Shown: in pieces, positions 27,325 to 37,366 of the stretch
How positions within the stretch are numbered: position 1 is the first letter of the stretch
Layout of the letters: each line of letters begins with the position of its first letter
From: Paenilisteria newyorkensis
Lineage (GTDB): Bacteria > Bacillota > Bacilli > Lactobacillales > Listeriaceae
Assembly (NCBI RefSeq): GCF_000766145.1
Contig: NZ_JNFB01000039.1
Span: 124,001 to 188,000, forward strand
Reading direction: 5' to 3'
DNA length: 64,000 nucleotides
The notes under the pieces: model-generated
What the model was told of the DNA's origin: nothing
The model's database searches: none
Seen by the model: the letters and a program-made list of their open reading frames with translations, nothing else
Position numbers and translations under genes: made by a program

Positions 27325-27558
27325 ATGGCGACAAAAAAAATCAGTTATGAAGAGGCGATGAAGGAGTTAGAAGGCATCGTCCAAATGCTAGAAGAAGGCA
27401 ACGTTTCGTTAGAAGACTCACTGGAAATGTATCAGCGTGGCATTGAATTGACGAAATTATGCCAAGAAAAACTAGCCGCAGCAGAGGATAAATTAGCCAA
27501 AGTGGTGACGGAATCGGATGAGGAAGAACCATTTCAGGCAGAAGAAGGTAAAAAATGA
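27325..27558 (+). CDS. xseB: Exodeoxyribonuclease VII small subunit
   Basis: 77 residues beginning with SYEEAMKELEGIVQMLE and containing SLEDSLEMYQRGIEL, the XseB pattern. Only 2 bp follow the xseA stop, behind AAGGAGGG; overlaps ispA by 4 bp (ATGA). Acidic tail. Confidence 0.95.
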   Translation: MATKKISYEEAMKELEGIVQMLEEGNVSLEDSLEMYQRGIELTKLCQEKLAAAEDKLAKVVTESDEEEPFQAEEGKK

Positions 27559-28436
27559 TGACATTCGAGCAATTTATGCAACATTATAAAAAAGAAGTCG
27601 AGGCATGCATGAAAAAGGCGATTATTGCGACTGATTCTGATCAGAAGTTAGAGCAGTCGATGATTTACTCGTTGGAAGCTGGTGGCAAGCGCATTCGGCC
27701 GCTATTGATTCTAGCGACATTGATTGCTTTTGGGCGCGATCCAAGGTTGGGCTACCAAACAGCGGCTGCCATGGAAATGATCCATACATATAGTCTTATT
27801 CATGATGATTTGCCTGCGATGGATAATGATGATTTTAGACGTGGAAAGCTAACGAATCACAAGGTTTACGGCGAGGCAACCGCTATTTTGGCTGGAGATG
27901 CACTGCTCACCAAAGCCTTTGAAATGATTGTGAACGATTCCAACTTATCAGCTACAGTAAAAATCAGCTTAGTACAACTTTTCGCGAAAAGTGCAGGTGC
28001 AAATGGGATGGTAGGTGGCCAGCAAGCAGATATTCTTGGGGAAAACCAAGCCTTATCTCTTCCCGAGTTAGAGTCTATTCATCGTCGGAAAACGGGCGCT
28101 TTACTTAGTGCTTCTGTACTGAGTGGGGCAATTATTGCGGAAGCCTCTGAAGCGGATCAAGCTACATTAGCATCTTTTGCGCATCATATCGGCATCGCTT
28201 TTCAAATCTGTGATGATATTTTGGATGTGATTGGTGACTCCGAAAAAATGGGCAAAAAAACGGGTGCGGATGTTGATTTGCAAAAAAGCACGTATCCAGC
28301 ACTATTATCACTTGGAGGGGCAAAGCAGGCTTTAGCGGAGCACACAGAATCAGCAAAACAAGCACTTCAAACAATGGATATCGATGCCACTTTTTTATTG
28401 GGTTTAACAGATTTGATTGCCGTGCGTGATTTTTAA
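27555..28436 (+). CDS. ispA: Farnesyl diphosphate synthase-type polyprenyl synthetase
   Basis: 293 residues. Condenses IPP with DMAPP/GPP. First aspartate-rich motif DDLPAMD (84-90) and second DDILD (220-224); GGKRIRP (43-49) binds IPP. xseA-xseB-ispA form a tight unit, and dxs for the MEP pathway lies just downstream. ATG at 27555 or 27558 (MMTF). Confidence 0.94.
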   Translation: MMTFEQFMQHYKKEVEACMKKAIIATDSDQKLEQSMIYSLEAGGKRIRPLLILATLIAFGRDPRLGYQTAAAMEMIHTYSLIHDDLPAMDNDDFRRGKLTNHKVYGEATAILAGDALLTKAFEMIVNDSNLSATVKISLVQLFAKSAGANGMVGGQQADILGENQALSLPELESIHRRKTGALLSASVLSGAIIAEASEADQATLASFAHHIGIAFQICDDILDVIGDSEKMGKKTGADVDLQKSTYPALLSLGGAKQALAEHTESAKQALQTMDIDATFLLGLTDLIAVRDF

Positions 28437-28630
28437 AATAGCGAATTTAGCGGTGAGAAATACAAGATTGTAAGAAAGTGCTTCCTGTTTAAGGTGTGCT
28501 TTTTTTCATTTTTATAGTAAAATCCGCGGAACTGGTTTATAATGAGACCAATGGAAACATTTAAGGTAGCGCGAAAAGGCGTGCACCAAACGATATTGAT
28601 GGAGAAATCCTAGAAAGTGAGTTGTTTTGT
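28437..28630 (+). other. ispA-dxs intergenic region
   Basis: Contains a weak stem AAAGTGC/GTGCTTT with T7 (about 28474-28507), a probable ispA terminator, and a -10 TATAAT near 28540 without good -35. In L. monocytogenes I recall a small cold-shock gene (cspA) here; none is encoded in this interval. Confidence 0.5.
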
Positions 28631-30523
28631 TTGGATTTATTGAAAATTACGGATCCTACGTTCGTGAAAGACTTGGACGTGACGCAAATGGAAGCGCTCA
28701 GTGCGGATATTCGCGAGTTCCTAATTCAATCGACTTCCAAAACGGGCGGGCATATTGGACCAAATCTTGGTGTTGTTGAGCTAACGGTAGCACTTCACCA
28801 TTGTTTTGATAGCCCTGAAGATAAGTTTTTATGGGATGTCGGGCACCAATCCTACGTACACAAGATTTTAACTGGTAGAGCAAATAGATTTGATACATTA
28901 CGGCAGCATGATGGTTTGGACGGATTTCCTAAGCGCAAAGAGTCGGAGCACGATGTCTGGGAGACTGGTCATAGTTCTACTTCGTTGTCCGCAGCAGCAG
29001 GAATGGCGATTGCAAGGGACATCCGCGGGCAGAAATACCACGTTTTGCCGATTATTGGCGACGGGGCTCTCACGGGCGGCATGGCGCTTGAAGCACTGAA
29101 TCATATTGGTGATATGAAGAAAAACGTGATTGTGGTTTTAAATGATAACAACATGTCGATTGCGCCGAACGTTGGAGCAATGCATAACGTTTTAGGTAAG
29201 CTGCGTACATCGGGCAAATTTAAACGCGCGAAAAAAGATATTGAGGCGGCGATGAAAAAAATTCCGACGGCTGGTGATAAGATTGCTGGTGCCGCGGAAC
29301 GTATTAAAGATAGCATTAAATATCTGCTTGTTCAGGGTACTTTTTTTGAAGAGATGGGGTACACGTATCTCGGTCCTGTGAATGGGCATGATTACAATGA
29401 TTTGATTACGAATATGGAGTTTGCTAAAAAGGTAAAAGGCCCGGTTCTGATGCATGTTGTGACGACGAAAGGAAAAGGCTATCAACCCGCTGAATCCGAT
29501 CGTATTGGCAATTGGCACGGTACTGGCCCTTACAAAATCGAGACTGGTGATTTTATCAAACCTGTTGGTGGGCCTCCTGCTTGGAGTGCTATCATTAGTG
29601 ATGCGGTATTGGAATTGGCGCAAAAGGATGAACGCGTCGTTGCGATTACGCCTGCTATGCCGGTTGGTTCAAAGCTCGAAAAATTCGCTACGGCTTTTCC
29701 TGATCGGTTCTTCGATGTCGGGATTGCGGAACAACATGCGACAACGATGGCTGCTGGACTCGCGGCGCTTGATATGAAGCCATTTTTAGCGATTTATTCG
29801 ACATTTTTACAGCGGGCGTATGACCAAGTGGTACATGATATTTGTCGGCAAGAGTTGAACGTGATGATTGGGATTGATCGCGCTGGACTTGTTGGTGCAG
29901 ACGGCGAGACGCATCAGGGCATTTTTGATATTGGCTTTTTGCGTGGGATTCCAAATATGACGATTATGATGCCAAAAGATGAAAATGAAGCGCGGCATCT
30001 CGTGAAAACGGCGCATGATTATGATGCTGGGCCGATTGCGATTCGTTATCCACGTGGAAATGGAATCGGCGTTAAGATTGATGACGAGATGAAAGCAGTA
30101 CCAATTGGTTCATGGGAAGCGCTCAGTGAGCCTGCTGACGTTGCTATTTTGACATTTGGGACGACGATTCCGATGGCTGTTGAGGCGGCGATGGAATTGA
30201 AACGTCAAGGTATTCAGGCTGGTGTCATTAACGCACGCTTCATTAAGCCGCTAGACAAGATGATGTTGCATGATTTGATGAAACGCGGCGTTCCGATTAT
30301 AACGGTTGAAGAATCCCTTTTAAAAGGTGGATTTGGTACGGCGGTGCTCGAGTTTGCGGAAGAACATGGTTACGATCAAGCAGTTGTCAGACGAATCGGG
30401 CTTCCTGATACGTTTATTAGCCACGGTTCGGTCGATATGATCCTAGCAGAACACGGTATTTCAGCGCTTGGCATTTTAAGTACGATCCAAAAAATATTAC
30501 CAGAAAAACAGATAAGGGCGTAG
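28631..30523 (+). CDS. dxs: 1-deoxy-D-xylulose-5-phosphate synthase
   Basis: TPP-dependent first step of the MEP isoprenoid pathway (pyruvate + glyceraldehyde-3-phosphate). 630 residues from the TTG at 28631, chosen over TTG 28622 by spacing from AAAGTGAG. His41 in [13 protein letters not shown] motif GDGALTGG (143-150) with NDN (171-173), and the transketolase central and C-terminal domains ([21 protein letters not shown]). The next gene starts 2 bp after its stop. Confidence 0.96.
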   Translation: MDLLKITDPTFVKDLDVTQMEALSADIREFLIQSTSKTGGHIGPNLGVVELTVALHHCFDSPEDKFLWDVGHQSYVHKILTGRANRFDTLRQHDGLDGFPKRKESEHDVWETGHSSTSLSAAAGMAIARDIRGQKYHVLPIIGDGALTGGMALEALNHIGDMKKNVIVVLNDNNMSIAPNVGAMHNVLGKLRTSGKFKRAKKDIEAAMKKIPTAGDKIAGAAERIKDSIKYLLVQGTFFEEMGYTYLGPVNGHDYNDLITNMEFAKKVKGPVLMHVVTTKGKGYQPAESDRIGNWHGTGPYKIETGDFIKPVGGPPAWSAIISDAVLELAQKDERVVAITPAMPVGSKLEKFATAFPDRFFDVGIAEQHATTMAAGLAALDMKPFLAIYSTFLQRAYDQVVHDICRQELNVMIGIDRAGLVGADGETHQGIFDIGFLRGIPNMTIMMPKDENEARHLVKTAHDYDAGPIAIRYPRGNGIGVKIDDEMKAVPIGSWEALSEPADVAILTFGTTIPMAVEAAMELKRQGIQAGVINARFIKPLDKMMLHDLMKRGVPIITVEESLLKGGFGTAVLEFAEEHGYDQAVVRRIGLPDTFISHGSVDMILAEHGISALGILSTIQKILPEKQIRA

Positions 30524-30525
30524 AG

Positions 30526-31341
30526 ATGGCGATAAAAAAAGAACGTGTAGACGTATTATTAGTGGAACAAGGTTTATTTGAAACACGCGAAAAAGCGAAG
30601 CGGTCCGTGATGGCTGGCTTAGTTTATTTAAAAGAAGAACGCGTCGATAAACCCGGCGAGAAATTCCCGTTAGATGTTGTTTTTCAGGTGAAAGGAAAAG
30701 TGATGCCCTATGTGAGCCGCGGTGGTCTAAAGCTTGAGAAGGCGCTTCAAGTCTTTGATTTGGATGTGAAAGATAAGCTGTTACTAGACATCGGCTCCTC
30801 GACTGGTGGTTTTACCGACTGTGCGCTTCAAAATGGCGCCAAGCATTCGTATGCGCTAGATGTTGGTTATAACCAGTTGGCATGGAAACTGCGCAACGAT
30901 CCGCGCGTGACCGTTATGGAACGTACGAATTTCCGCTACGTAACACCGGCCGATTTTGAACAAGGCATGGCCGATTTTGCGACGATTGACGTTTCCTTCA
31001 TCTCGTTAAAATTAATTTTACCTGTTCTAAAAACGGTTTTGGTTAGCGACGGGGAAGTCATGTGCTTAATAAAGCCACAATTTGAGGCTGGCAAAGAGCA
31101 AGTCGGCAAAAAAGGCATTATCCGTGACGCGAAAATCCATCTGGAAGTCATCGAGAAAATCACGACTTTTGCGATGGCGGAAGGTTATTCTGTGCTTGCT
31201 GTAGACTTTTCTCCAATTACGGGTGGCGAAGGAAACATCGAATTTATCGCCCACCTCAAATGGGATAATAAAGGCGAAAGTCATTTATCTGCGACAGAAC
31301 TTGCGGAAATTGTGACGAAAGCCCATGCGAAATTAGAATAA
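30526..31341 (+). CDS. yqxC: TlyA-family S4-domain RNA methyltransferase (YqxC)
   Basis: 271 residues: an S4 RNA-binding domain (about 5-65, RVDVLLVEQGLFETREKAKR) and an FtsJ/RrmJ-type methyltransferase domain with the SAM motif LLDIGSSTGGFTDCAL (about 85-100). In Mycobacterium the homologue TlyA 2'-O-methylates 16S and 23S rRNA; in Firmicutes the role is less certain and it has also been called a hemolysin. The GTAGAG RBS overlaps the end of dxs. Confidence 0.92.
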   Translation: MAIKKERVDVLLVEQGLFETREKAKRSVMAGLVYLKEERVDKPGEKFPLDVVFQVKGKVMPYVSRGGLKLEKALQVFDLDVKDKLLLDIGSSTGGFTDCALQNGAKHSYALDVGYNQLAWKLRNDPRVTVMERTNFRYVTPADFEQGMADFATIDVSFISLKLILPVLKTVLVSDGEVMCLIKPQFEAGKEQVGKKGIIRDAKIHLEVIEKITTFAMAEGYSVLAVDFSPITGGEGNIEFIAHLKWDNKGESHLSATELAEIVTKAHAKLE

Positions 31342-31349
31342 TTATACAT

Positions 31350-31384
31350 GTCGAGTTGTCTTCTATAGATAGCTCGACTTTTTA
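31350..31384 (+). terminator. Terminator after yqxC
   Basis: GTCGAGTTGTC / GATAGCTCGAC with wobble pairs, then TTTTTAT. Confidence 0.75.
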
Positions 31385-31474
31385 TATTTCAAGCCACTTT
31401 AGCGCATTTTCAGCCCTTATTTTAGCTTTTTCACATGCATACGACGGTTTAGAAACTTTTTTTAAGTTAAATCC

Positions 31475-31503
31475 GTGACTTTACGCTCGTTTTGGGCTAA
31501 GAT
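31475..31503 (+). promoter_or_regulatory. Possible argR promoter
   Basis: GTGACT, 17 bp, TAAGAT, 33 bp before the argR ATG. Confidence 0.35.
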
Positions 31504-31536
31504 GTAAGAGAGAAAAAGTTCGTGAGGTGAGAAATA

Positions 31537-31986
31537 ATGAATAAAGGTCATCGTCATATTATTATTAGAGAACTCGTAACGTCAAACGAAATCGAAACGC
31601 AAGAAGATCTTGTTGAGTTATTGCTAAAAAGAGATGTCAAAGTCACCCAAGCCACGATTTCCCGCGATATCAAAGAACTACATCTAGTGAAAGTTCCGAC
31701 ACAAACTGGTAATTATAAGTACAGTCTGCCAGCCGATAACCGTTTTAACCCACACCAAAAGCTGAAACGATCTCTTGTAGACGCCTTTATCAGTGTGGAA
31801 ACCGTGCAATTTATGCTTATTCTAAAAGTCATGCCGGGTAATGCGAATGCCATCGGAGCCTTGATTGACAATTTGAATTGGGAAGAGAAAGTTGGCTCGT
31901 TGTGCGGAGATGATACGTGTTTGATTATTTGCAGAAGTGAAGCCGACGCAAAAGTATTAGCAGAGCGCTTCATTGAGATGCTCTAA
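31537..31986 (+). CDS. argR: Arginine repressor ArgR
   Basis: 149 residues. An N-terminal winged helix with [17 protein letters not shown] (Ser/Arg contacts) and a C-terminal arginine-binding oligomerisation domain ending [12 protein letters not shown]. Hexameric regulator of arginine biosynthesis and catabolism. Located directly before recN as in other Firmicutes. RBS GAGGTGAG. Confidence 0.96.
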   Translation: MNKGHRHIIIRELVTSNEIETQEDLVELLLKRDVKVTQATISRDIKELHLVKVPTQTGNYKYSLPADNRFNPHQKLKRSLVDAFISVETVQFMLILKVMPGNANAIGALIDNLNWEEKVGSLCGDDTCLIICRSEADAKVLAERFIEML

Positions 31987-32003
31987 ATTTGAGGTGAATA
32001 GAT

Positions 32004-33701
32004 TTGTTACAAGAACTAACGATTAGAAATTTTGCTATCATCGAATCTTTAAATTTATCTTTTCAAGAAGGTATGACTGTTCTAACAGGGGAGACCGGCG
32101 CTGGAAAATCGATTATTATTGATGCGCTTGGTCTTCTTGTTGGTGGCAGGGGTTCTGTTGATTTTATTAGACATGGCGAAGAAAAGCTGGAAATTCAAGG
32201 CTTGTTTACGATTAATCCGCAAAATAAGGGATGCATAGAAGCGCTAGAAAGTAACGGTATCGATGCGAGTGACGGTATGGTTGTCCTGGAACGGACCCTT
32301 TTTCAGAGTGGAAAAAATACGTGCCGAATTAATGGGAAACTAGCGACAACGGTTGTTTTGCGCGAAATTGGGTCGCGGCTGATCGATATTCATAGCCAAC
32401 ATGAGCATCAGGAATTGATGAATGATGAATTTCATTTGCAACTGCTAGACCGTTTTGCTTGGAAGGATATCGAGCCGACTTTGGCCAGTTATCAGACGGA
32501 ATATGTGGCATACACAGAAATGAAGATGAAATGGCGCAACTGGACAAAAAATGAACAAGAACTCGCGCAACGCTTAGACATGCTTCGTTTTCAACAAGAT
32601 GAAATTACGAGTGCGAACCTGCGACTAGGGGAAGAAGAAGGCTTAGTCGAGCAAAAGCACGTGCTTGCCAATTTCGAGAAAATCAACGAAAGCTTGCAAA
32701 ATGCCTATACGGCGCTTCAAGGGGAAGAACGCGGTCTCGAATTCATTTCAGAGGCGATGCGTCATGTGGCGTCAGCAAGCGATATTTTACCGGAATACAA
32801 GGCGCTCAGTGAATCCGTGGCATCGAGTTTTTATTTATTAGAAGACAGTGCGATGCAAATTCGGCAAGAACTCGATAAGCTGGAATTTCAACCCGACGAA
32901 CTGGATACCATTGAGACGCGGCTTAACGAATTGAGTCAATTGAAACGAAAATATGGCAAAACGGTAGAAGCAATTATTCAATATAACGAGGAAATCGATC
33001 AGGAAATTCTAGAACTATCGGATCGCGAAACCCATCTTGGTCAACTCGAGCAAGACTTGGAAAAAGCGAAAGAACGTTTAAGCGAACTGGCTACTGAATT
33101 AACCGCGATTCGTCAAAAAGCAGCGACACAACTCGGAAAACAGATCAAAAACGAGCTTAATCAACTGTACATGGAAAAAGCAATTTTCCAAGTCAACTTT
33201 GCCACTCACACCAATGAATTTACAGAAAACGGTGTTGACAAAGTCGCATTTTATATGAGTACAAACCCAGGTGAACCGCTAAAAGCCCTTTCTAAAGTCG
33301 CATCTGGTGGGGAACTTTCACGTATGATGTTGGCTCTTAAAACCATTTTTTCGCGGCATCAAGGTATTACGTCGATTATTTTCGATGAGGTCGACACAGG
33401 TGTTAGTGGACGCGTGGCGCAAGCGATTGCCGAGAAGATTTACGCTGTAGCAATTGGGTCACAAGTGCTCTGTATTTCGCATTTACCACAAGTTGCGGCG
33501 ATGGCAGATCATCATTTCTACATTTCTAAAGCAACGACAGAAAACCGGACGATGACTTCTGTGACGCCGCTTTCTGGCGATGAAAAAATCGAGGAAATTA
33601 GTCGCATGATTGCGGGAATTGAAGTGACGGATGTGACGAAACAACACGCCAATGAAATGCTCACACAAGCGATGAAAATCAAATCGCAAAAACAATCGTA
33701 A
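32004..33701 (+). CDS. recN: DNA repair protein RecN
   Basis: 565 residues, an SMC-like ATPase acting early in double-strand break repair. Walker A GETGAGKS (29-36), central coiled coils (about 160-380), signature VASGGELSRMML and Walker B SIIFDEVDTGVSG. TTG start at 32004 behind GAGGTGAA, 17 bp after argR. Confidence 0.96.
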   Translation: MLQELTIRNFAIIESLNLSFQEGMTVLTGETGAGKSIIIDALGLLVGGRGSVDFIRHGEEKLEIQGLFTINPQNKGCIEALESNGIDASDGMVVLERTLFQSGKNTCRINGKLATTVVLREIGSRLIDIHSQHEHQELMNDEFHLQLLDRFAWKDIEPTLASYQTEYVAYTEMKMKWRNWTKNEQELAQRLDMLRFQQDEITSANLRLGEEEGLVEQKHVLANFEKINESLQNAYTALQGEERGLEFISEAMRHVASASDILPEYKALSESVASSFYLLEDSAMQIRQELDKLEFQPDELDTIETRLNELSQLKRKYGKTVEAIIQYNEEIDQEILELSDRETHLGQLEQDLEKAKERLSELATELTAIRQKAATQLGKQIKNELNQLYMEKAIFQVNFATHTNEFTENGVDKVAFYMSTNPGEPLKALSKVASGGELSRMMLALKTIFSRHQGITSIIFDEVDTGVSGRVAQAIAEKIYAVAIGSQVLCISHLPQVAAMADHHFYISKATTENRTMTSVTPLSGDEKIEEISRMIAGIEVTDVTKQHANEMLTQAMKIKSQKQS

Positions 33702-33722
33702 TCTAAAAATGAATTAAATAGC

Positions 33723-33751
33723 TTGCATCTCAAAAGAAATTTGCTTACAAT
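33723..33751 (+). promoter_or_regulatory. Promoter for ptb
   Basis: TTGCAT, 17 bp, TACAAT, nearly consensus, about 97 bp upstream of the ptb ATG. I searched the region for a sigma-54 -24/-12 element, as B. subtilis uses for bkd, and saw none. Confidence 0.6.
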
Positions 33752-33819
33752 GATGAGGTAGTAATTTTTATTACCTGGTCATAAAAACAACTACTAATTT
33801 GAGATGTAGGTTTTTTTCT
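33726..33819 (+). terminator. Large inverted repeat around the ptb promoter (recN terminator or operator)
   Basis: CATCTCAAA (33726-33734) and TTTGAGATG (33798-33806) are perfect 9-bp arms followed by TAGG and T7. An inner hairpin GGTAGTAA/TTATTACC lies between. For transcripts entering from recN it would be a terminator with a long loop; transcripts from the ptb promoter lack the left arm and would read through. An operator function is possible. Confidence 0.5.
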
Positions 33820-33847
33820 GTGAAAATCGCAAATTAGGAGGCTTTTT

Positions 33848-34723
33848 ATGACAAAAAAATCAATATTTGATCCTGTAAAACCGGATGCGAACGTGACCAT
33901 CGCTATTGCTGGGGCGGATGATCCTGTTATTTTAGAAGTAGTAGAACAAGCGCTAGACCTTGGCATTGCGAACTTTTTATTATTTGGGCGTGCGGAATCT
34001 ATACCGTTGCAATCGCCAAATGTACGGGTCACCGCAACCCATTCAGAGCAAGAAGCGGCTGAAAAAGCGGCCGAAGCTGTCGTCAACAAAGAAGCAGACG
34101 TCCTGATGAAAGGAAATCTCCCCACTGGGCTTATCTTAAAAACGGTGCTGAAGCGTGAATATGGATTGCGCGATAAAGATTTACTATCTCACGTTTCTGT
34201 TTTTGAAATTCCCGCCTACGATAAGCCATTAATTGTCTCTGATGTAGCGATGAACATTGCGCCAAATGAGGAAGAACAGATTCAAATTACCCTTAATGCG
34301 ATTGAAGTAGCTCGCAAACTCGGCATTGAAAAACCAAAAGTGGCGATTTTGAGTGCTGTAGAAAAAGAGAATCCTAAAATGCATTCTTCGGTTCAAGCGG
34401 CTCAAGTTGCGGCATATTTCAAAGCATTTCCTGATCGTGATGCATCTGTAGAAGGACCGCTTGCGTTTGATAATGCGATTTCCAAAACGGCCGCGCTGCA
34501 TAAAAATATTGTAAGCGATGTTGCTGGTGATGCCGATATTTTGATTGTTCCTTCGATTGAAGCTGGAAATATCCTGTATAAATCCTTGGTTTACTTTGCA
34601 GGAGCTAGAGTTGGCGGGATTATTGCCGGTGTGAAAGTCCCTGTGATCATTGCCTCTAGAAGCGATTCTGTTGATAACAAACTTGCGTCATTAATACTAA
34701 CTGTTGGAATGATCGGAAAATGA
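33848..34723 (+). CDS. ptb: Phosphate butyryltransferase
   Basis: Converts butyryl-, isobutyryl- or other branched acyl-CoA to acyl phosphate. 291 residues of the PTA/PTB fold: IAIAGADDPVILEVVEQAL near the start, DVLMKGNLPTGLILK and GNILYKSLVYFAGARVGGI. With buk it recycles CoA from the keto-acid dehydrogenase and yields ATP. ATG at 33848 behind AGGAGG. Confidence 0.94.
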   Translation: MTKKSIFDPVKPDANVTIAIAGADDPVILEVVEQALDLGIANFLLFGRAESIPLQSPNVRVTATHSEQEAAEKAAEAVVNKEADVLMKGNLPTGLILKTVLKREYGLRDKDLLSHVSVFEIPAYDKPLIVSDVAMNIAPNEEEQIQITLNAIEVARKLGIEKPKVAILSAVEKENPKMHSSVQAAQVAAYFKAFPDRDASVEGPLAFDNAISKTAALHKNIVSDVAGDADILIVPSIEAGNILYKSLVYFAGARVGGIIAGVKVPVIIASRSDSVDNKLASLILTVGMIGK

Positions 34724-34791
34724 TACAAAACTTTGAATAAAACGATTTCAAGTGTTGGGGTGCAAAGCTTTTTAAGTTTGTGATGGGCGCA

Positions 34792-34800
34792 TGTTACAAT
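34792..34800 (+). promoter_or_regulatory. Internal extended -10 promoter before buk
   Basis: TGTTACAAT, 44 bp before the buk ATG within the 120-bp ptb-buk gap; no good -35. Confidence 0.4.
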
Positions 34801-34843
34801 AGGTCGGAGAAGGATAAATCAATTCACATGGGGGTAAAAATAC

Positions 34844-35917
34844 ATGGCATTTCTGGTTTTAGCAATTAATCCAGGATCAACTTCGACAAAGGTTGCTTTA
34901 TTTCAAGGCGATACTGTTATTTTGGCGGAAGAAATAGCGCATCCAAGAGAGACGATTGCTGCGTTTGAAAATGTGATGGCGCAATTCGAATTTCGTTATC
35001 AACTCGTGAAAGACGCGATGGCAACGACGGACCTCACGCAACTGGCTGCTGTTGTCGGACGTGGCGGTTTACTGCGACCAATCGCTGGTGGCACCTATGA
35101 TGTAAACGAGGCTATGCAGCGGGACTTAGAAATTGGAGTTTCCGGTCAACATGCTTCCAATTTAGGCGGACTTTTGGCTCGAAAAATCGCGGACGATTAC
35201 GGTATCCCTGCTTACATTGTAGATCCTGTTGTTGTTGACGAGTTAGAACCTGTCGCGCGGATTTCTGGAAATGCACATATGGAGCGGCAAAGTATTTTTC
35301 ATGCGTTAAATCAGAAAGCAGTAGCTCGAAATGTAGCGATTAAGCTGGATAAAGCCTATGCCGAATCCAATTTTATCGTTGCGCATCTTGGTGGTGGCAT
35401 CTCTGTTGGCGCTCATAAATTGGGACGCGTAATCGATGTCAATAATGCGTTAGATGGCGATGGACCAATGAGTCCAGAGCGTTCTGGTTCCCTTCCGATG
35501 GGTCGTTTTCTTGATTGGGCTTTTTCAGGCGAAATGACAAAGACAGCTTTACATAACGAAATTGTCGGTCGTGGCGGTCTCGTTTCCTACAAAGGGACGA
35601 ATGATTTACGCGATATCGAGCGACAAATACAGAATGGCGATAAAGAAGCGCTTGGCCTTTTTGAAGCGATGGCTTATCAAGTGGCAAAAGAAATTGGCGC
35701 CAATGCAGCGGTTTTAAAAGGAGAAATGGACGCGATTATTTTGACGGGCGGTTTAGCGAGAAGTGCTGCATTTGTGAAAGAAATTAGCCAATATATTCAC
35801 TGGATAGCGCCGATTATGACCGAGCCGGGTGAAGATGAGATGGCCGCGCTTAACGAAGGAGCACAGCGAATTTTAGAAGGAATAGAAGAAGCGAAAGTTT
35901 ACCTAGGGGAGGAATAG
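34844..35917 (+). CDS. buk: Butyrate kinase (branched-chain acid kinase)
   Basis: 357 residues, acetate/butyrate kinase fold of the ASKHA superfamily: LAINPGSTSTKVALF at the N-terminus, VVGRGGLLRPIAGGTYDV, IVAHLGGGISVGAH and DAIILTGGLARS. Makes ATP from acyl phosphate supplied by Ptb. Spaced 2 bp from lpd. RBS GGGGGT. Confidence 0.95.
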   Translation: MAFLVLAINPGSTSTKVALFQGDTVILAEEIAHPRETIAAFENVMAQFEFRYQLVKDAMATTDLTQLAAVVGRGGLLRPIAGGTYDVNEAMQRDLEIGVSGQHASNLGGLLARKIADDYGIPAYIVDPVVVDELEPVARISGNAHMERQSIFHALNQKAVARNVAIKLDKAYAESNFIVAHLGGGISVGAHKLGRVIDVNNALDGDGPMSPERSGSLPMGRFLDWAFSGEMTKTALHNEIVGRGGLVSYKGTNDLRDIERQIQNGDKEALGLFEAMAYQVAKEIGANAAVLKGEMDAIILTGGLARSAAFVKEISQYIHWIAPIMTEPGEDEMAALNEGAQRILEGIEEAKVYLGEE

Positions 35918-35919
35918 AA

Positions 35920-37344
35920 ATGGCAAAAGAGTATGATGTAGTAGTATTAGGCGGTGGAACGGGTGGCTATGTTGCTGCGATTCGTGCCTCGCAAAAAGGA
36001 TTGACTGTAGCGGTTGTCGAAAAAGACAGACTCGGTGGCACATGTTTACATCGCGGTTGTATCCCAAGTAAAGCGCTACTACGTTCGGCGGAAGTGCTAC
36101 AAACCGTTAGAAAAGCCGCTGAATTTGGCATTGAAACTCCTGAACCAACATTTAGTTTTATCAAAGCACAGGAACGCAAACAAGGCATCGTCGACCAATT
36201 GGAAAGCGGGATTCAGCAGCTTTTCAAAAAAGGGAAGATTGATTTGTACGAAGGTAAGGGAACGATTCTTGGTCCATCGATTTTCTCACCAACTGCCGGC
36301 ACGATTTCGGTTGAATTTGCAGATGGAAGCGAAAACGAAATGCTCATTCCGAAAAATCTAATTATCGCAACTGGTTCTAAGCCGCGCGCGCTGAAAGGTT
36401 TGCCGTTCGATGAAGAATTCGTCCTATCCTCTGATGGCGCTTTGCAAATGGAAACTCTGCCAGAATCTATCATCATCGTTGGTGGCGGCGTGATTGGCAT
36501 GGAATGGGCGTCGATGCTACACGATTTCGGCGTAGAAGTGACCGTCATCGAATACAGCGATCGCATTTTACCAACAGAAGACAAGGATATCTCCAAAGAA
36601 TTACATCGCCTATACAAAAAGAAGAAAATAAATATCGTGACTAGCGCGGAAGTTCAAGCAGACACGTACAAAAAAACAGCAGATGGCGTCGAAATAAAAG
36701 CCGTTGTCAAAGGGCAAGAACAAACGTTTACAGCTTCAAAAATGTTCGTTTCGGTTGGCAGAAGCGCGAGCGTCGAAAATATCGGCTTAGAAAACACAGA
36801 TATTATTGTCGACAAAGGTGTGATTCAAGTCGCGAGCAATTTCCAAACGAAGGAAAGTCATATTTATGCGGTTGGCGATTGCATCGGTGGTATGCAACTA
36901 GCGCATGTCGCGATGGAAGAGGGCATTATTGCTGCAGAAGATATCAGTGGCAACCCACAACCCGCGATTAATTACAACCATGTACCGCGTTGTACGTATA
37001 CCTCACCAGAAATTGCAAGCGTCGGCATCACTGAAGAACAGGCGAAAGAACAAGGTTTTGAAGTGAAAACCGGGAAGTTCTTCTTCCGTGGCATCGGTAA
37101 AGCGCTTGTCTACGGCGAATCAGACGGTTTTATCAAAGTCGTAGCTGACAAGAAAACAAATGATTTGCTCGGTGTCTTTATGATTGGACCACACGTGACA
37201 GACATGATTTCAGAAGCAGCTCTAGCACACGTGTTAGATGCGACACCATTTGAAATTGGTAGCACGATTCATCCGCACCCAACACTTGCAGAAGCATTTG
37301 GCGAAGCCGCTCTAGCAGTTGACGGCCTTGCTATTCATGGATAA
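35920..37344 (+). CDS. lpd: Dihydrolipoyl dehydrogenase (E3) of branched-chain complex
   Basis: 474 residues. FAD motif GGGTGGYVAA (11-20), redox-active Cys42 and Cys47 in GGTCLHRGCIPSK, NAD motif IIVGGGVIGMEWA, and C-terminal HPHPTLAEAF with the catalytic His-Glu pair. Reoxidises lipoamide on BkdB. RBS GGGGAGG. Confidence 0.96.
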   Translation: MAKEYDVVVLGGGTGGYVAAIRASQKGLTVAVVEKDRLGGTCLHRGCIPSKALLRSAEVLQTVRKAAEFGIETPEPTFSFIKAQERKQGIVDQLESGIQQLFKKGKIDLYEGKGTILGPSIFSPTAGTISVEFADGSENEMLIPKNLIIATGSKPRALKGLPFDEEFVLSSDGALQMETLPESIIIVGGGVIGMEWASMLHDFGVEVTVIEYSDRILPTEDKDISKELHRLYKKKKINIVTSAEVQADTYKKTADGVEIKAVVKGQEQTFTASKMFVSVGRSASVENIGLENTDIIVDKGVIQVASNFQTKESHIYAVGDCIGGMQLAHVAMEEGIIAAEDISGNPQPAINYNHVPRCTYTSPEIASVGITEEQAKEQGFEVKTGKFFFRGIGKALVYGESDGFIKVVADKKTNDLLGVFMIGPHVTDMISEAALAHVLDATPFEIGSTIHPHPTLAEAFGEAALAVDGLAIHG

Positions 37345-37366
37345 CAAATAAGGAGGAAATTTGGCA

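Noticed and set aside
33702-33850. Sigma-54 promoter for the branched-chain operon
   Set aside because: No GG-N10-GC element was found; a good sigma-A promoter explains expression.
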